A DNA stretch of 64,000 nt, from assembly GCA_021399435.1 (NCBI GenBank), contig JAJTUP010000046.1, forward strand, positions 186,001 through 250,000. Reading direction: 5' to 3'. The notes below the pieces were generated by a model. That model did not search any database, was not told where the DNA came from, and saw only the letters and a program-made list of their open reading frames with translations. Below, piece after piece: positions 31,542 through 40,307 of this stretch. Within the stretch, counting starts at the first letter, position 1; every line of letters starts with the position of its first letter. The position numbers and the translations under genes are program-made. The stretch comes from Diaporthe sp. PMI_573. Taxonomy: Eukaryota > Ascomycota > Sordariomycetes > Diaporthales > Diaporthaceae.

Positions 31542-32588
31542 ATGCCTGAAAAGTCAATCCTCGTGACGGGCTGCTCCGCCGGAGGCATCGGGGAAGCCCT
31601 GGCCCTTGCCCTTGCCACGCGAGGTCATCATGTATTCGCAACCGCCCGGAACCCAGCGAAAGTCCCGGAGGCGCTATCCAGCCTGAGCAATGTCACAGTT
31701 CTCCAGCTTGACGTCTTGAGTACAGATTCGGCCGCCGACGCAGCCAGAGCTGTCTCTGAGAGCGGTCGGGGGCTTGACATCCTCGTGAACAACGCCGGTT
31801 GTGGTTATGCGCAGCCTGTACTTGATATGGATATAGCAAAGGCGCAGCGTCTATTCGACACGAACGTCTGGGGCCCTATTCGAATGATCCAGGCCTTTGC
31901 AGGCCTCCTTATTGCAAGCCAGGGCAGAATTGTCAACGTGAGCAGCGTTGGTGCCATAGTCAATACTCCTTGGATAGGTAAGTCTACTGACTATTATCTG
32001 GATGTTTTCCGGTCTGTTACATTCGCCGGTGCGACTAACGACCCGCGTTGAAATCAAAAGCTGCCTACGCTTCATCTAAAGCCGCACTGAACAGCATCTC
32101 TGACACTCTACGGCTCGAGCTCTCACCTTTCGGGGTCAGTGTGGTTACAGTCATGCCCGGAGTCATCAACAGCGAGTTTCACATCAATGATGCGGACTTT
32201 GACTTGCCCTCCAATTCGCGCTATGCTCCAATCAAGGATACCATAGCCTCATGGGCAAGTGGCGAGGCCAAGCCGAAAGGATGTCCATCGCAGGAATTCG
32301 CTGAATCCGTAGTTGGAGATATCCTTGGGGGCACGCGTGCAGCAGTCTACAAGGGACCTTGGGCTGGCACTATGAAGTTCCTGGCAGCCTGGGTACCAAC
32401 CTCACTTGCAGTAAGCACCTATACCGATGCTTCTTTGTGTCCATTCTTGTTCTCGATATTGAAGAGGTCGCAAAGTTGCTAATTGGACAACTCGACAGGA
32501 TTTCTTAATGAGCCAAGGACAGGGTCTGAAAGAACTATCTCAGAGGGTCGCCAACGACGGTAACAAGGGAAACCCGGGAACATCATGA
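31542..32588 (+). CDS. Short-chain dehydrogenase/reductase (1-acyl-DHAP reductase AYR1-like)
   Basis: Classical SDR, NADP(H)-dependent; the motif pattern is that of fungal AYR1-like reductases. Exons 31542-31977, 32061-32410 and 32499-32588 give 291 residues. Seen: cofactor motif TGCSAGGIG (9-17); ATARNP after strand 2, with an Arg that favours NADP; NNAGCG (83-88); catalytic Ser134/135 in NVSSVGA; Tyr148 and Lys152 in YASSK, just after intron 1; and PGVINSEF. The last exon is only 90 bp. Convergent with the DUF4267 gene. Substrate unknown: a lipid or a small ketone. Confidence 0.87.
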
Positions 32589-32769
32589 AAGATTCCACCT
32601 ATGCTACCTTCTACACATGCGCATATTTACCAAAGTCTCCAGATATATCCACTCGTTGCTACCGACCACTTCCTGCCCCACCTGTGCATTCATTTCTATA
32701 TCTGAAGCGGTTTTCACGTCTGTAGCGCATACCATCCGACGCCCCTGTCTGTACTACAAGCACGGCATC

Positions 32770-33249
32770 TCAACTACTCCAAATATGTACACCCTCCTTC
32801 GGCCATCTACCCTGCGAGTCCACCCGGACCTGATGTGTTCTCCAAGCCGCCCAGCTCCCAAGCAGGACAAACACGAACAAGTGTCCAAATATCTTGTGTT
32901 TCAGCCCTTGTCCGCTGTTGGACCAGACGATGAGGCCATCTGCCAACGCTGCCAGTGATATAATGGCAAGGACCGTCGTAATCGCATCCACGTGGCCTTG
33001 ATACTGCAGCACGATGAGCACCAGGCCGTAGGTGAGCTCGCGGGAGCCTTTCAGGTAGATGAGTGGCGAGTGGCTTTTCGTCGCGGCGGCGGATTGGGCA
33101 TGCTCGAGAGGGAGGCCGAATCTGCGGTACTCCTGGCGCGGACGAAGGAAGCAATGCAGAGCTATCAAAAGCAGGCCGGTGCCTAGAATATATGCGAATA
33201 TTGGATCCAAGGCGCTGATGAGACGTGGGGGCTCCTCGGGAAGTATCAT
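32770..33249 (-). CDS. DUF4267 family membrane protein
   Basis: Single-exon, 159-residue integral membrane protein with about four helices: IFAYILGTGLLLIALHCF, ELTYGLVLIVLQYQG, ITTVLAIISLAALADGLIV and FGHLFVFVLLGSWAAW. The pattern RRFGLP, LIYLKGSRELTYGL and ALADGLIVW is that of the fungal DUF4267 family, whose function is unknown; members often sit in secondary-metabolite or oxidoreductase neighbourhoods. ATG at 33249 is the first of the frame. Convergent with the SDR gene, with 181 bp between their ends. Confidence 0.78.
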   Translation of the reverse strand: MILPEEPPRLISALDPIFAYILGTGLLLIALHCFLRPRQEYRRFGLPLEHAQSAAATKSHSPLIYLKGSRELTYGLVLIVLQYQGHVDAITTVLAIISLAALADGLIVWSNSGQGLKHKIFGHLFVFVLLGSWAAWRTHQVRVDSQGRWPKEGVHIWSS

Positions 33250-34309
33250 TTTGAGGGGTGTGTTGTCTCAGTGCCGACTCTGAAGCAGATGGAAAGGAGG
33301 ACAGGAGCAGCAGAAGGAAGCACCAGCGCGGGTGGACTTTAAAGCTTGGTCCCTCTCGCACAGCAGGTCAGACCACAACCAACAGCCAAGAAGTGCTGCC
33401 TAATACCAAGCTGACACCTTGTTCACTTGACCCTAACCCGATTCTGCATCATTCATCAACAGGCTGCTTCTGTGTAACTTCAGGTCATAACATCGCTGGC
33501 CAGCTGTGGTGAGCTGGTGGGCGTTTTATGTGCTTAGCCAACGGTCAAAGACATCCGACATGAACATTCTGTAAATGTGTTGTAGAGCATGATATCATAT
33601 CGAACAAATGCCACTATGCCGCTGTTGTGCAAGCCATGAATTCTATCACCGATTTGCGTTTGAATCGGCCACCCAGAGTATTCGTCTTGCTGCATTTATC
33701 TAGCAGAAGAGAGAAACCAGGGTTTAGCTCTTGGCCTTGAGCTTTCCCTCAGTTGGTCTGCTTCAGCAATCCACAGGTCCACAACACTCACAGTAAATTC
33801 CAGTGCGCAATGAAGCCCCTCTTATTGCACGTCAGGTGTCAAGTATTAAGCTGACAACGTCCAGCGGACTGCATTGCAACGCCTCAGCATGTTTGAAACA
33901 AAGCAGAATTTAACGGATTTAATTAGTGTCTGTCGTGGGCGGGGCTCTGCGACGTTGTGTTGTTAACGCCGAGAGCGGCCTAAAGCCGTTGCTGGCTGCT
34001 GACGCCAGCACAGCACCGGCAAGTGTTTAGCCGCCTGCGACGAGCGTCATCATCTCTTGGCACCGTCTAATCGCCGACAGATCTTGACGCTGACGCTGTT
34101 GCTGCTGCGGGCTAAAGTCCATATTTACACCAGTCGTCGACCCAAATCACCAGATATATAAAGATGAAAAGCCCAATATCCCCTTCCAATCTCCAAAGCC
34201 CACAGCTCCTCATCCCATCAACCACTTCATCATTGTTCAAAAGAGATATAAGCCTGAAATCAAACAAATTCTTACCTCGACCTTTTTTGACAGCATAACA
34301 ACATCCAAC
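33250..34309. promoter_or_regulatory. Divergent promoter region: DUF4267 / SDR, with TATA box
   Basis: 1.06 kb between divergent starts. TATATAAAG at 34155-34163 lies about 150 bp before the SDR start and is a likely core promoter. The segment 33930-34110 is G+C-rich and holds several short inverted repeats around GCTGGCTGCTGACGCCAGC (about 33990-34010). No gene seen. Confidence 0.45.
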
Positions 34310-35362
34310 ATGTCCCAATTCAATGCTCAGACGACAGCAGAAGAAGTCTGCGAGGCATTCCCCTCCCAGATCAAGGGAAAGACATTCCTCATCACAGGCA
34401 CCAGTGCCAATGGCCTCGGAGCCAGATTAGCAACAACATTGGCCAAATACTCGCCGGCCCAACTCATCCTGGTCTCCCGGTCCAAGTCCAAGGTCGACCC
34501 AGTTGTCGACGAGATCAAGTCTGCCAACAGCAATGTCTCGGTGAAGTTCGTGCAGTGCGAGCTCTCCGACCAGGACAATGTCCGCAGCGCAGCCGAGAAG
34601 ATACTCTCTGATGCTGAAATCAGCAAGATCGACGTCGTGGTCAACAACGCCGGGCTGATGGCAATTCTGGAATACCAGGTCGACAAGCAAGGAAACGAGA
34701 TGCAGTTCAGCGCGAACCACATCGGGCACTTTCTTCTCACCAACCTCATCATGCCAAAGATCCTTGCCGCCGGCGCCGGTGCGCGGATCATCAACCTGAC
34801 CTCTCTCGGCCACCGCATCGGGCCCTTCCGGTTCAATGACCCCAGGTTCAGCGGTGGAAAAGAGTGTAAGTGGAGGACACGCTCCGACTTCAGAACTGAC
34901 TGAGTCTAAATTTATGGCAATCAATACTAACACACATTGCTAGACGATCCTTGGTCTGGCTACGGCCAGTCCAAGACGGCAAACGTTCTCTTCAGCGTCG
35001 AACTGGCCCGCCGCCTCAAGCCCCACAACATCCAGGCCTTTGCCGTGCACCCTGGCCTCATCCTTACCACCGGCCTGGGGGTACACATGGACTTTATGGC
35101 TCAGATGCCAGCACTGCAGGCTGCGGTCCAGAAGAACAACCCCGGTCTTACCTGGAGCGCGGAGGGCCACGCGAAGACTGATTCGCAGGGATGCGCGACC
35201 GGGCTGACCGCTGCGTTGGACCCGGGACTGGAGGCTCAGAGCGGTGCCTATCTCGAGGACTGTTGTGTGACAAAGGCGATGGAGTACGCGACCGATGCAG
35301 AGAATGCCAAGAAGCTGTGGGCTTACAGCGAGGAGCTCGTTGGTCAGAAGTTTGATATCTGA
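34310..35362 (+). CDS. Short-chain dehydrogenase/reductase (retinol dehydrogenase/WW-oxidoreductase-like)
   Basis: SDR enzyme of the group often annotated as retinol dehydrogenase-like in fungi. Exons 34310-34865 and 34944-35362 give 324 residues. Seen: TGTSANGLG (29-37); VSRSKSK after strand 2; NNAGLM; NHIGHFLLTNLIMPKIL; INLTSLGHR with the catalytic Ser; Tyr192 and Lys196 in YGQSK, just after the intron; and VHPGLILT. The ATG is preceded by a TATA box. The coding sequence is C-rich at third positions, which suggests good expression. Tail to tail with the tartrate-dehydrogenase-like gene (133 bp apart). Confidence 0.88.
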
Positions 35363-35495
35363 CTTTGAACGGCGAAGATTGCATGTATTGCTGCATCATT
35401 TGGAACAATTTTCATATTATTCCTGTATTATGAGCCTGAATTCGTGTACACTTCGGCCTTGCGCGCTTTAATAGACTCCCATGTATCATCCACCA

Positions 35496-36602
35496 TCAAT
35501 TTGTTTTGGCTGCCAGGATTTCCTGTTCCACAGCATCTCCGAGACTCTTCGTGGTTCCCTCCCCTCCCATATCAGCAGTCATAATCCCCGGTTCTGACCG
35601 CGCAAGCACAGCCTCGATGGCCCTCAATATCACGTCGGCAGCATTCTGGTGGCCCAGGTGCTGCAGCATCATGGAGCCCGCCCAGATCATGCCCACCGGG
35701 TTCGCGATGCCCTTGCCCATGATGTCAGGAGCGGTTCCGTGAACAGGCTCGAACAAACTAGGGAATTTCTTCTCCGGGTTGATGTTTCCCGAGGGCGCTA
35801 TGCCGATGGTTCCAGTACAGGCAGGGCCAAGATCGGACAGGATATCCCCAAACAAGTTACTGCCCACCACAACATCGAAGATCTGAGGACGCTGCACAAA
35901 ATGAGCAGTCAAGATGTCGATATGGTATTTCTCGACATCCACATCAGGATACTTGGTAGCCATCTCCTTCACCCTGCTGTCCCAGTAGGGCATCGTGATA
36001 GATATCCCATTGCTCTTGGTGGCACTCGTGAGCTTCCTCCGCGGCCTGCTCTGCGCCAGGTCGAACGCATACTTGAGCACGCGGTCGACGCCGACACGGG
36101 TCATGACGGTCTCCTGGATGACAGTCTCGCGGTCCGTGCCCTCGAACATCTTGCCGCCGATGCTGCTGTACTCGCCTTCAGTGTTCTCCCTAACGATCCA
36201 GAAGTCGATATCGCCCGGCTTGCGGCCGGCCAGGGGGCACTTGACGCCCGGCATGAGACGGCTCGGCCGGAGGTTGATGTACTGGTCGAACTCGCGGCGG
36301 AACTTGATCAGGCTCCCCCACAGCGACACGTCGTCCGGCACCTGGTCGGGCAGTCCCACGGCGCCAAAGTAGATTGCGTCATAGGCGGAGAGGGTCTCCT
36401 TCCAGTCGGGCGGCAGCATGTCGCCGTGTTTGGCGAGGTAAGCGCAGCTGGCAAAGTCGAAGGATGTAAACTCTATGGGGATGTTGAAGAGCGATGCCGC
36501 AGCTTGGACGCTCCGCACGCCGTAGGGCATGACTTCTGTGCCGATTCCATCGCCAGGGATGACGGCGATGCGGAGGGGTTTGGTGGTGTTGGTGGAGGAC
36601 AT
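35496..36602 (-). CDS. Tartrate/D-malate dehydrogenase-like (isocitrate/isopropylmalate dehydrogenase family)
   Basis: NAD- and divalent-metal-dependent oxidative decarboxylase; sequence most like tartrate dehydrogenase/D-malate decarboxylating enzymes, not LeuB (no LeuB-type serine loop). Single exon, 368 residues. Seen: IAVIPGDGIGTEVMP; YFGAVGLPDQVPDDVSLWG; the three-arginine substrate region FRREFDQYINLRPSRL; VRENTEGEYSSIGG; catalytic-Lys region ATKSNGIS; metal-site FDVVVGSNLFGDILSDL; and the adenosine loop EPVHGTAPDIMGKGIANP. All key residues are intact. It would turn tartrate or D-malate into oxaloglycolate, glycerate or pyruvate. Its role may join organic-acid use with the cluster at 1-17.5 kb, but the distance (18 kb) argues for independence. 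Confidence 0.88.
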   Translation of the reverse strand: MSSTNTTKPLRIAVIPGDGIGTEVMPYGVRSVQAAASLFNIPIEFTSFDFASCAYLAKHGDMLPPDWKETLSAYDAIYFGAVGLPDQVPDDVSLWGSLIKFRREFDQYINLRPSRLMPGVKCPLAGRKPGDIDFWIVRENTEGEYSSIGGKMFEGTDRETVIQETVMTRVGVDRVLKYAFDLAQSRPRRKLTSATKSNGISITMPYWDSRVKEMATKYPDVDVEKYHIDILTAHFVQRPQIFDVVVGSNLFGDILSDLGPACTGTIGIAPSGNINPEKKFPSLFEPVHGTAPDIMGKGIANPVGMIWAGSMMLQHLGHQNAADVILRAIEAVLARSEPGIMTADMGGEGTTKSLGDAVEQEILAAKTN

Positions 36603-37409
36603 GTTGACAGAGGTATATGGCTGAAGATGGTGATATTCCAGTAATGTTCACATGCGTGTCGAGTGCAGTGGTCAAGTATTTGATTTGATTCGGCTGTATG
36701 TGTAGGAAGCATCTAGGCCGAATTACCAAAAACCGGGATCTTGTTCGGAGTTCTTGTCCCCATCCACAATAAGTGAAGTGGGGTCATAGGGAACGGACTT
36801 GAGATACACCGGGTGACGGTTCTCCCTCCACCAGCGAGATGCCTCTCAAAAATATGTTAATTGCTGGATATCTTGAGGTCAGCTACGCACATAGCGCTTA
36901 TTTCGATGGTTTGAATAATGATCTCAGAATCGTGCAAAATGTCTTTATGCTCATGGCAAGTTGCCGGGAACAAGTTGGGAGGAGAACAGTGAGAAAGCAG
37001 TATCACATCAGGCCTAGACCTATTTTTGTCTCCCTACACCCTGCAGCGGTCCCAATGTAGAACAATTTGCAGACAGTTCGGGCAGAAGTCAAATAAGGCA
37101 CATTAGTTCTATCTCTCACCACTGAGACCTACGGGGCGCCGTCAACGCGACGTGACGGTGGGGTTAGGAACAAGTGATGGACCGGTTATCGGCCTCCTGC
37201 CCACTCCCGAGGTCTCAGGGTAAAGGATTCACCGGCCCTAACCCAAGCCTACAGCAAGACACACTTACAACCCAGGCTCGATCAGTAATCTCCAGCTTCA
37301 TGCCAGATATTTAATTTTCTACAAAACACCGGCCCGCCCGAAGCACTCTGAGTTACACGAGGCCGTGTCATACACTCATCGTACAAAGTGAAAGGAGAAA
37401 GAAAGCACC
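36603..37409. promoter_or_regulatory. Divergent promoter region: dehydrogenase / dehalogenase-like hydrolase
   Basis: 807 bp between divergent starts. No gene is supported; the plus-strand open frame at 36839-37060 has no motif. A G+C-rich patch lies at 37130-37210. Confidence 0.45.
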
Positions 37410-38315
37410 ATGTTTGACGGCTTCGAACCCTTCCGCATCAGAACCTCCACCGAACCGGAGGTGACGATCGCGGGCATCTGCAGCACAGGCAGCAAGGACC
37501 TCCCGGCCCTGCTGCTCCTCCACGGCTTTCCGCAGACCCACCACATCTGGCACCGCGTGGCCCCACAGCTGACGGGCTCGTACAACGTCGTGCTGATGGA
37601 CCTGCGGGGCTACGGCGCGTCGTCCAAGCCCAAGGGCGACGTCTCGCACTACGCCAAGTCCGCCATGGCGCGGGACTGCATCGCGGTCATGGACGAGCTG
37701 GGGTTCGGGGGTGCCCCCTTCTACGTCTGCGCGCACGACCGCGGCGCCCGCGTCGCCCACAAGCTGTGCGTCGACCACCCGGGCCGCGTGCGCAGGGCGA
37801 TACTCCTCGACATCTGCCCCACCCTCGCCATGTACGAGGCCACCAACCTCGAGCTCGCAAAGTCGTACTTCCACTGGTTCTTCCTCATCCAGAGGAGCCC
37901 GCTGCCCGAGACGCTGATCCTGGGGAGCCCGCGGAAGCTCGCCGAGATGTTCATGGGCGGCCGGCAGCGCGACGGGACGGCCATCTTTGCGCCTGAGTGC
38001 TTTGAGGAGTATGTCGATGGGCTGAGTGACCCTGACACTGTGCATGGGATGTGCCAGGACTATCGAGCGAGTGCGTCGCTGGACATGGAGGAGCAGAGGC
38101 GAGACCTGGCAGAAGGAAGGCATATTAAGTGTCCCCTGAGGGTGCTCTGGGGTGACGTTGGCGTTGTCGAGAAAGCTTTTGATGCTCTTGCCGAGTGGCG
38201 TAAGGTCACGGACAAAGGGGTAAGCGTTGACGGGCATTCCGTTGACTCTGGCCATTACATACCTGAGCAAGCTCCGGATGTGGTCGTTGCCGAGATACGT
38301 GATTTTCTTGTCTGA
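37410..38315 (+). CDS. Haloacetate (fluoroacetate) dehalogenase-like alpha/beta hydrolase
   Basis: Alpha/beta-hydrolase fold enzyme. Single exon, 301 residues. It keeps the complete active site known from bacterial fluoroacetate dehalogenase (Rhodopseudomonas RPA1163; nucleophile Asp110, charge relay Asp134 and His280, carboxylate-binding Arg111 and Arg114, halide pocket His155, Trp156 and Tyr219). Here: Asp110, Arg111 and Arg114 in AHDRGARVAHK; Asp134 in ILLDICPT; His155 and Trp156 in YFHWFFLIQ; Tyr218 in CQDYRASA; His282 in SGHYIPEQAP. Oxyanion motif HGFPQTHHIWH (38-48) is also present. The first two thirds are very G+C-rich at third positions, the last third is not. Likely reaction: hydrolytic release of halide from a 2-halo acid, or epoxide hydrolysis by a relative. 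Absence of introns plus the bacterial-type active site would fit old horizontal transfer; that is inference. Confidence 0.88.
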   Translation: MFDGFEPFRIRTSTEPEVTIAGICSTGSKDLPALLLLHGFPQTHHIWHRVAPQLTGSYNVVLMDLRGYGASSKPKGDVSHYAKSAMARDCIAVMDELGFGGAPFYVCAHDRGARVAHKLCVDHPGRVRRAILLDICPTLAMYEATNLELAKSYFHWFFLIQRSPLPETLILGSPRKLAEMFMGGRQRDGTAIFAPECFEEYVDGLSDPDTVHGMCQDYRASASLDMEEQRRDLAEGRHIKCPLRVLWGDVGVVEKAFDALAEWRKVTDKGVSVDGHSVDSGHYIPEQAPDVVVAEIRDFLV

Positions 38316-38830
38316 CTTTCTTCTCTGATGGGTAATGATAATGATCTGACGAGTTCCTTACTGCTGTTGATGGGCTGTCATATTTGTCAACTTCGAGAAG
38401 GTACAAGATTGATGATTTCTACACTGTGCGTATTGGCGGTGTTGCCAGTAGCTCATTAGTGATTAGTATCCTCTTACCCAAGTGACCTTTGCGGATACGT
38501 GCCAGCAGGCCGACGACTCCTTGGGAAGGCATCTGGCTTCCCATTTCAGAAGACGGCCCAGCCAAGACCCATGGACTTCGACGCTATAGCAGCTAACGTG
38601 TAACATCCATATCTAAAGTCTCCACGATTATTCCGAGACACAGGCGGCACTGAGTTGCAAGTTCACAATTCACAGTGGAACGGTTTCCAGGATTGGTGCA
38701 AAAGCTTGGGTGAATTAACCATAATATTCAGCAAGGCTCATTATGCGAGACTCCTCAGGACCATCCCGCGTCCTATGCTAGTGTGTCAAAAATAGAAACC
38801 CCGCTCCAGCTTCGGTTCACAAACCCTCCT
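38316..38830. other. Convergent intergenic region
   Basis: 515 bp between the 3' ends of the dehalogenase-like and chitinase genes. No feature supported. Confidence 0.5.
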
Positions 38831-40307
38831 CTAGTAGCGTCTGCGGCGGATCTGCTTAGTCTGGGCGGTAGCGGTTGTGGCATTGGCAGCCAGGCCCTTG
38901 ACGCCATCCTGCATGGCCTTGAGGAGGGACCAGTCGTTGCTGTCCTCGGCAAGAGACCAGGCCATGACACCACCCAGGCCCTTGGCGGCGATGATCTCGG
39001 TGAACTTGCGGGTGACCAGCTCGGGGGTGTCGTAGGTCCAGAACAGGCCGGCCTCGGAGTCGACGTACCACTGGCCGCCGTTCTCGGTGTCAAGCTGGCC
39101 GTTGGTGAGGGCGTCGGCGAAGGACTGGGCGGTCGTCTTCTTGTCGCCGTCGGTGCAGGTTCCGTACGAGCCCTGGCAGCCGGTGCCGCAGTGGCCGGTG
39201 GTGTCACCGCAGAACCCGTACTGGGAGCAGCAGGCGCCGCCGGTAGCGGGGCCGGTGCACTGGAACAGGGTGCCGGTGCCGCAAGACCCGTCGGTGGAGG
39301 TGGTCAGGGTGCTGGGGTCGACCTCGACGGGGAAGGAGGTGGCCTCGAAGGTCACGGCGCCAGAGGTGCCGGTGTCCTGGCCCTGAGCATCCTCAGCCGA
39401 CTGGAGAGGGCAGCCGATAGCCTGGGTGCAGGTGGTGTTGGCGGCGAGGGTGAAGTACTTGGCGTAGAAGGCAATTCCGAGGTTCAGCTTGGAGGGGGCG
39501 AAGCCACGGTCGATGTAGGCCTGGATGGCGTTGAGGGAGCCCTGGATGTCGGTGTGGTGCTTGGTGAAGTTGTCACGGCGGTTGATAAGATCGTAGGTCA
39601 TGACGTTGACGACGTCGACAGCACTGTCAATCAGGGGGACGGACTCGGGGGTGAAGGCGATCATGTCGCGCTCAAGTCCAGGCACGGCAATGGACAACTC
39701 CCTGCCACCAACAGCCTGCTTGATGGCGCTGAGCAGCTGAGGGAAGGTGTCGATCTCGCCGACGAGGTCCGAGTTGGGGACCTGCTTGTAGTCGTAGCCG
39801 TTTCCGGCGGGGTACTCATAGTCGATGTCGATGCAGTCGAAGCCGTGAGTGTCCATAGTGGACGCGATGTTGCTGGCGTAGAGCGAACGGGACTCCTCGG
39901 TGGCGAGGCCCTTGCGGAAGCCCTCTGTGTCGCCCCATCCTCCAATCGCCAGGCACACCTGGGTTCCGTTGTCGAACATGGCGCGCACGTCGGAGATGTT
40001 CATGAACGGTGTGTAGGTGCCCACGGGGTCAGAGGTGAAAAGAGATGAGTTGGCAAACGCCGTGATGACATGGGTGATACCGGCGGTCAGGGTCTTGTTA
40101 GGCAGGACTGTCGTGTGGTATCTGTTTATTCAGGTTAGCTTTCAAGGCCTCTTAACTGGTCTCTCCTGCGTGGTTTTAGACTTACTGGTCAAAGTACAGC
40201 GCGTAGCGAGGAGCACTGACGGAGCCGGCAACGGCGGCAGCGTTTGCAACACCGGCCGCGGCACCGACGGCGCCCAGCCCAGAGGCAAGAGTTGAAGGGC
40301 AAACCAT
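38831..40307 (-). CDS. Secreted GH18 chitinase with an internal CBM18 domain
   Basis: Endo- or exochitinase of glycoside hydrolase family 18. Exons 40307-40186 and 40121-38831 give 470 residues. Seen: a signal peptide (residues 1 to about 25, Ala/Gly-rich core); TM-barrel strand CLAIGGWGD; catalytic motif DCIDIDYEYP (136-145) with the acid/base Glu143; VMTYDLINRRDN; and C-terminal GGVMAWSLAEDSNDW with the substrate-binding Trp. A chitin-binding type-1 (CBM18) module lies at about 321-363 (CCSQYGFCGDTTGHCG), between the last barrel strands instead of at an end. The tail ends in basic QIRRRRY. Third positions are strongly C/G-biased, so it is probably well expressed. The very long plus-strand open frame over the gene is an artefact of this bias. 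It is the last intact gene before the A+T-rich compartment. Confidence 0.92.

Noticed and set aside
35649..36644. 331-codon plus-strand open frame opposite the tartrate-dehydrogenase-like gene
   Set aside because: Antisense shadow of a gene with a complete active site on the minus strand.
37368..38270. 300-codon minus-strand open frame opposite the dehalogenase-like gene
   Set aside because: Same cause; the plus-strand frame keeps every catalytic residue.
38783..40048. 421-codon plus-strand open frame over the chitinase gene
   Set aside because: Gly/Val/Asp-rich antisense product caused by C/G bias at third positions of the chitinase; the minus strand has a signal peptide, GH18 and CBM18 motifs.
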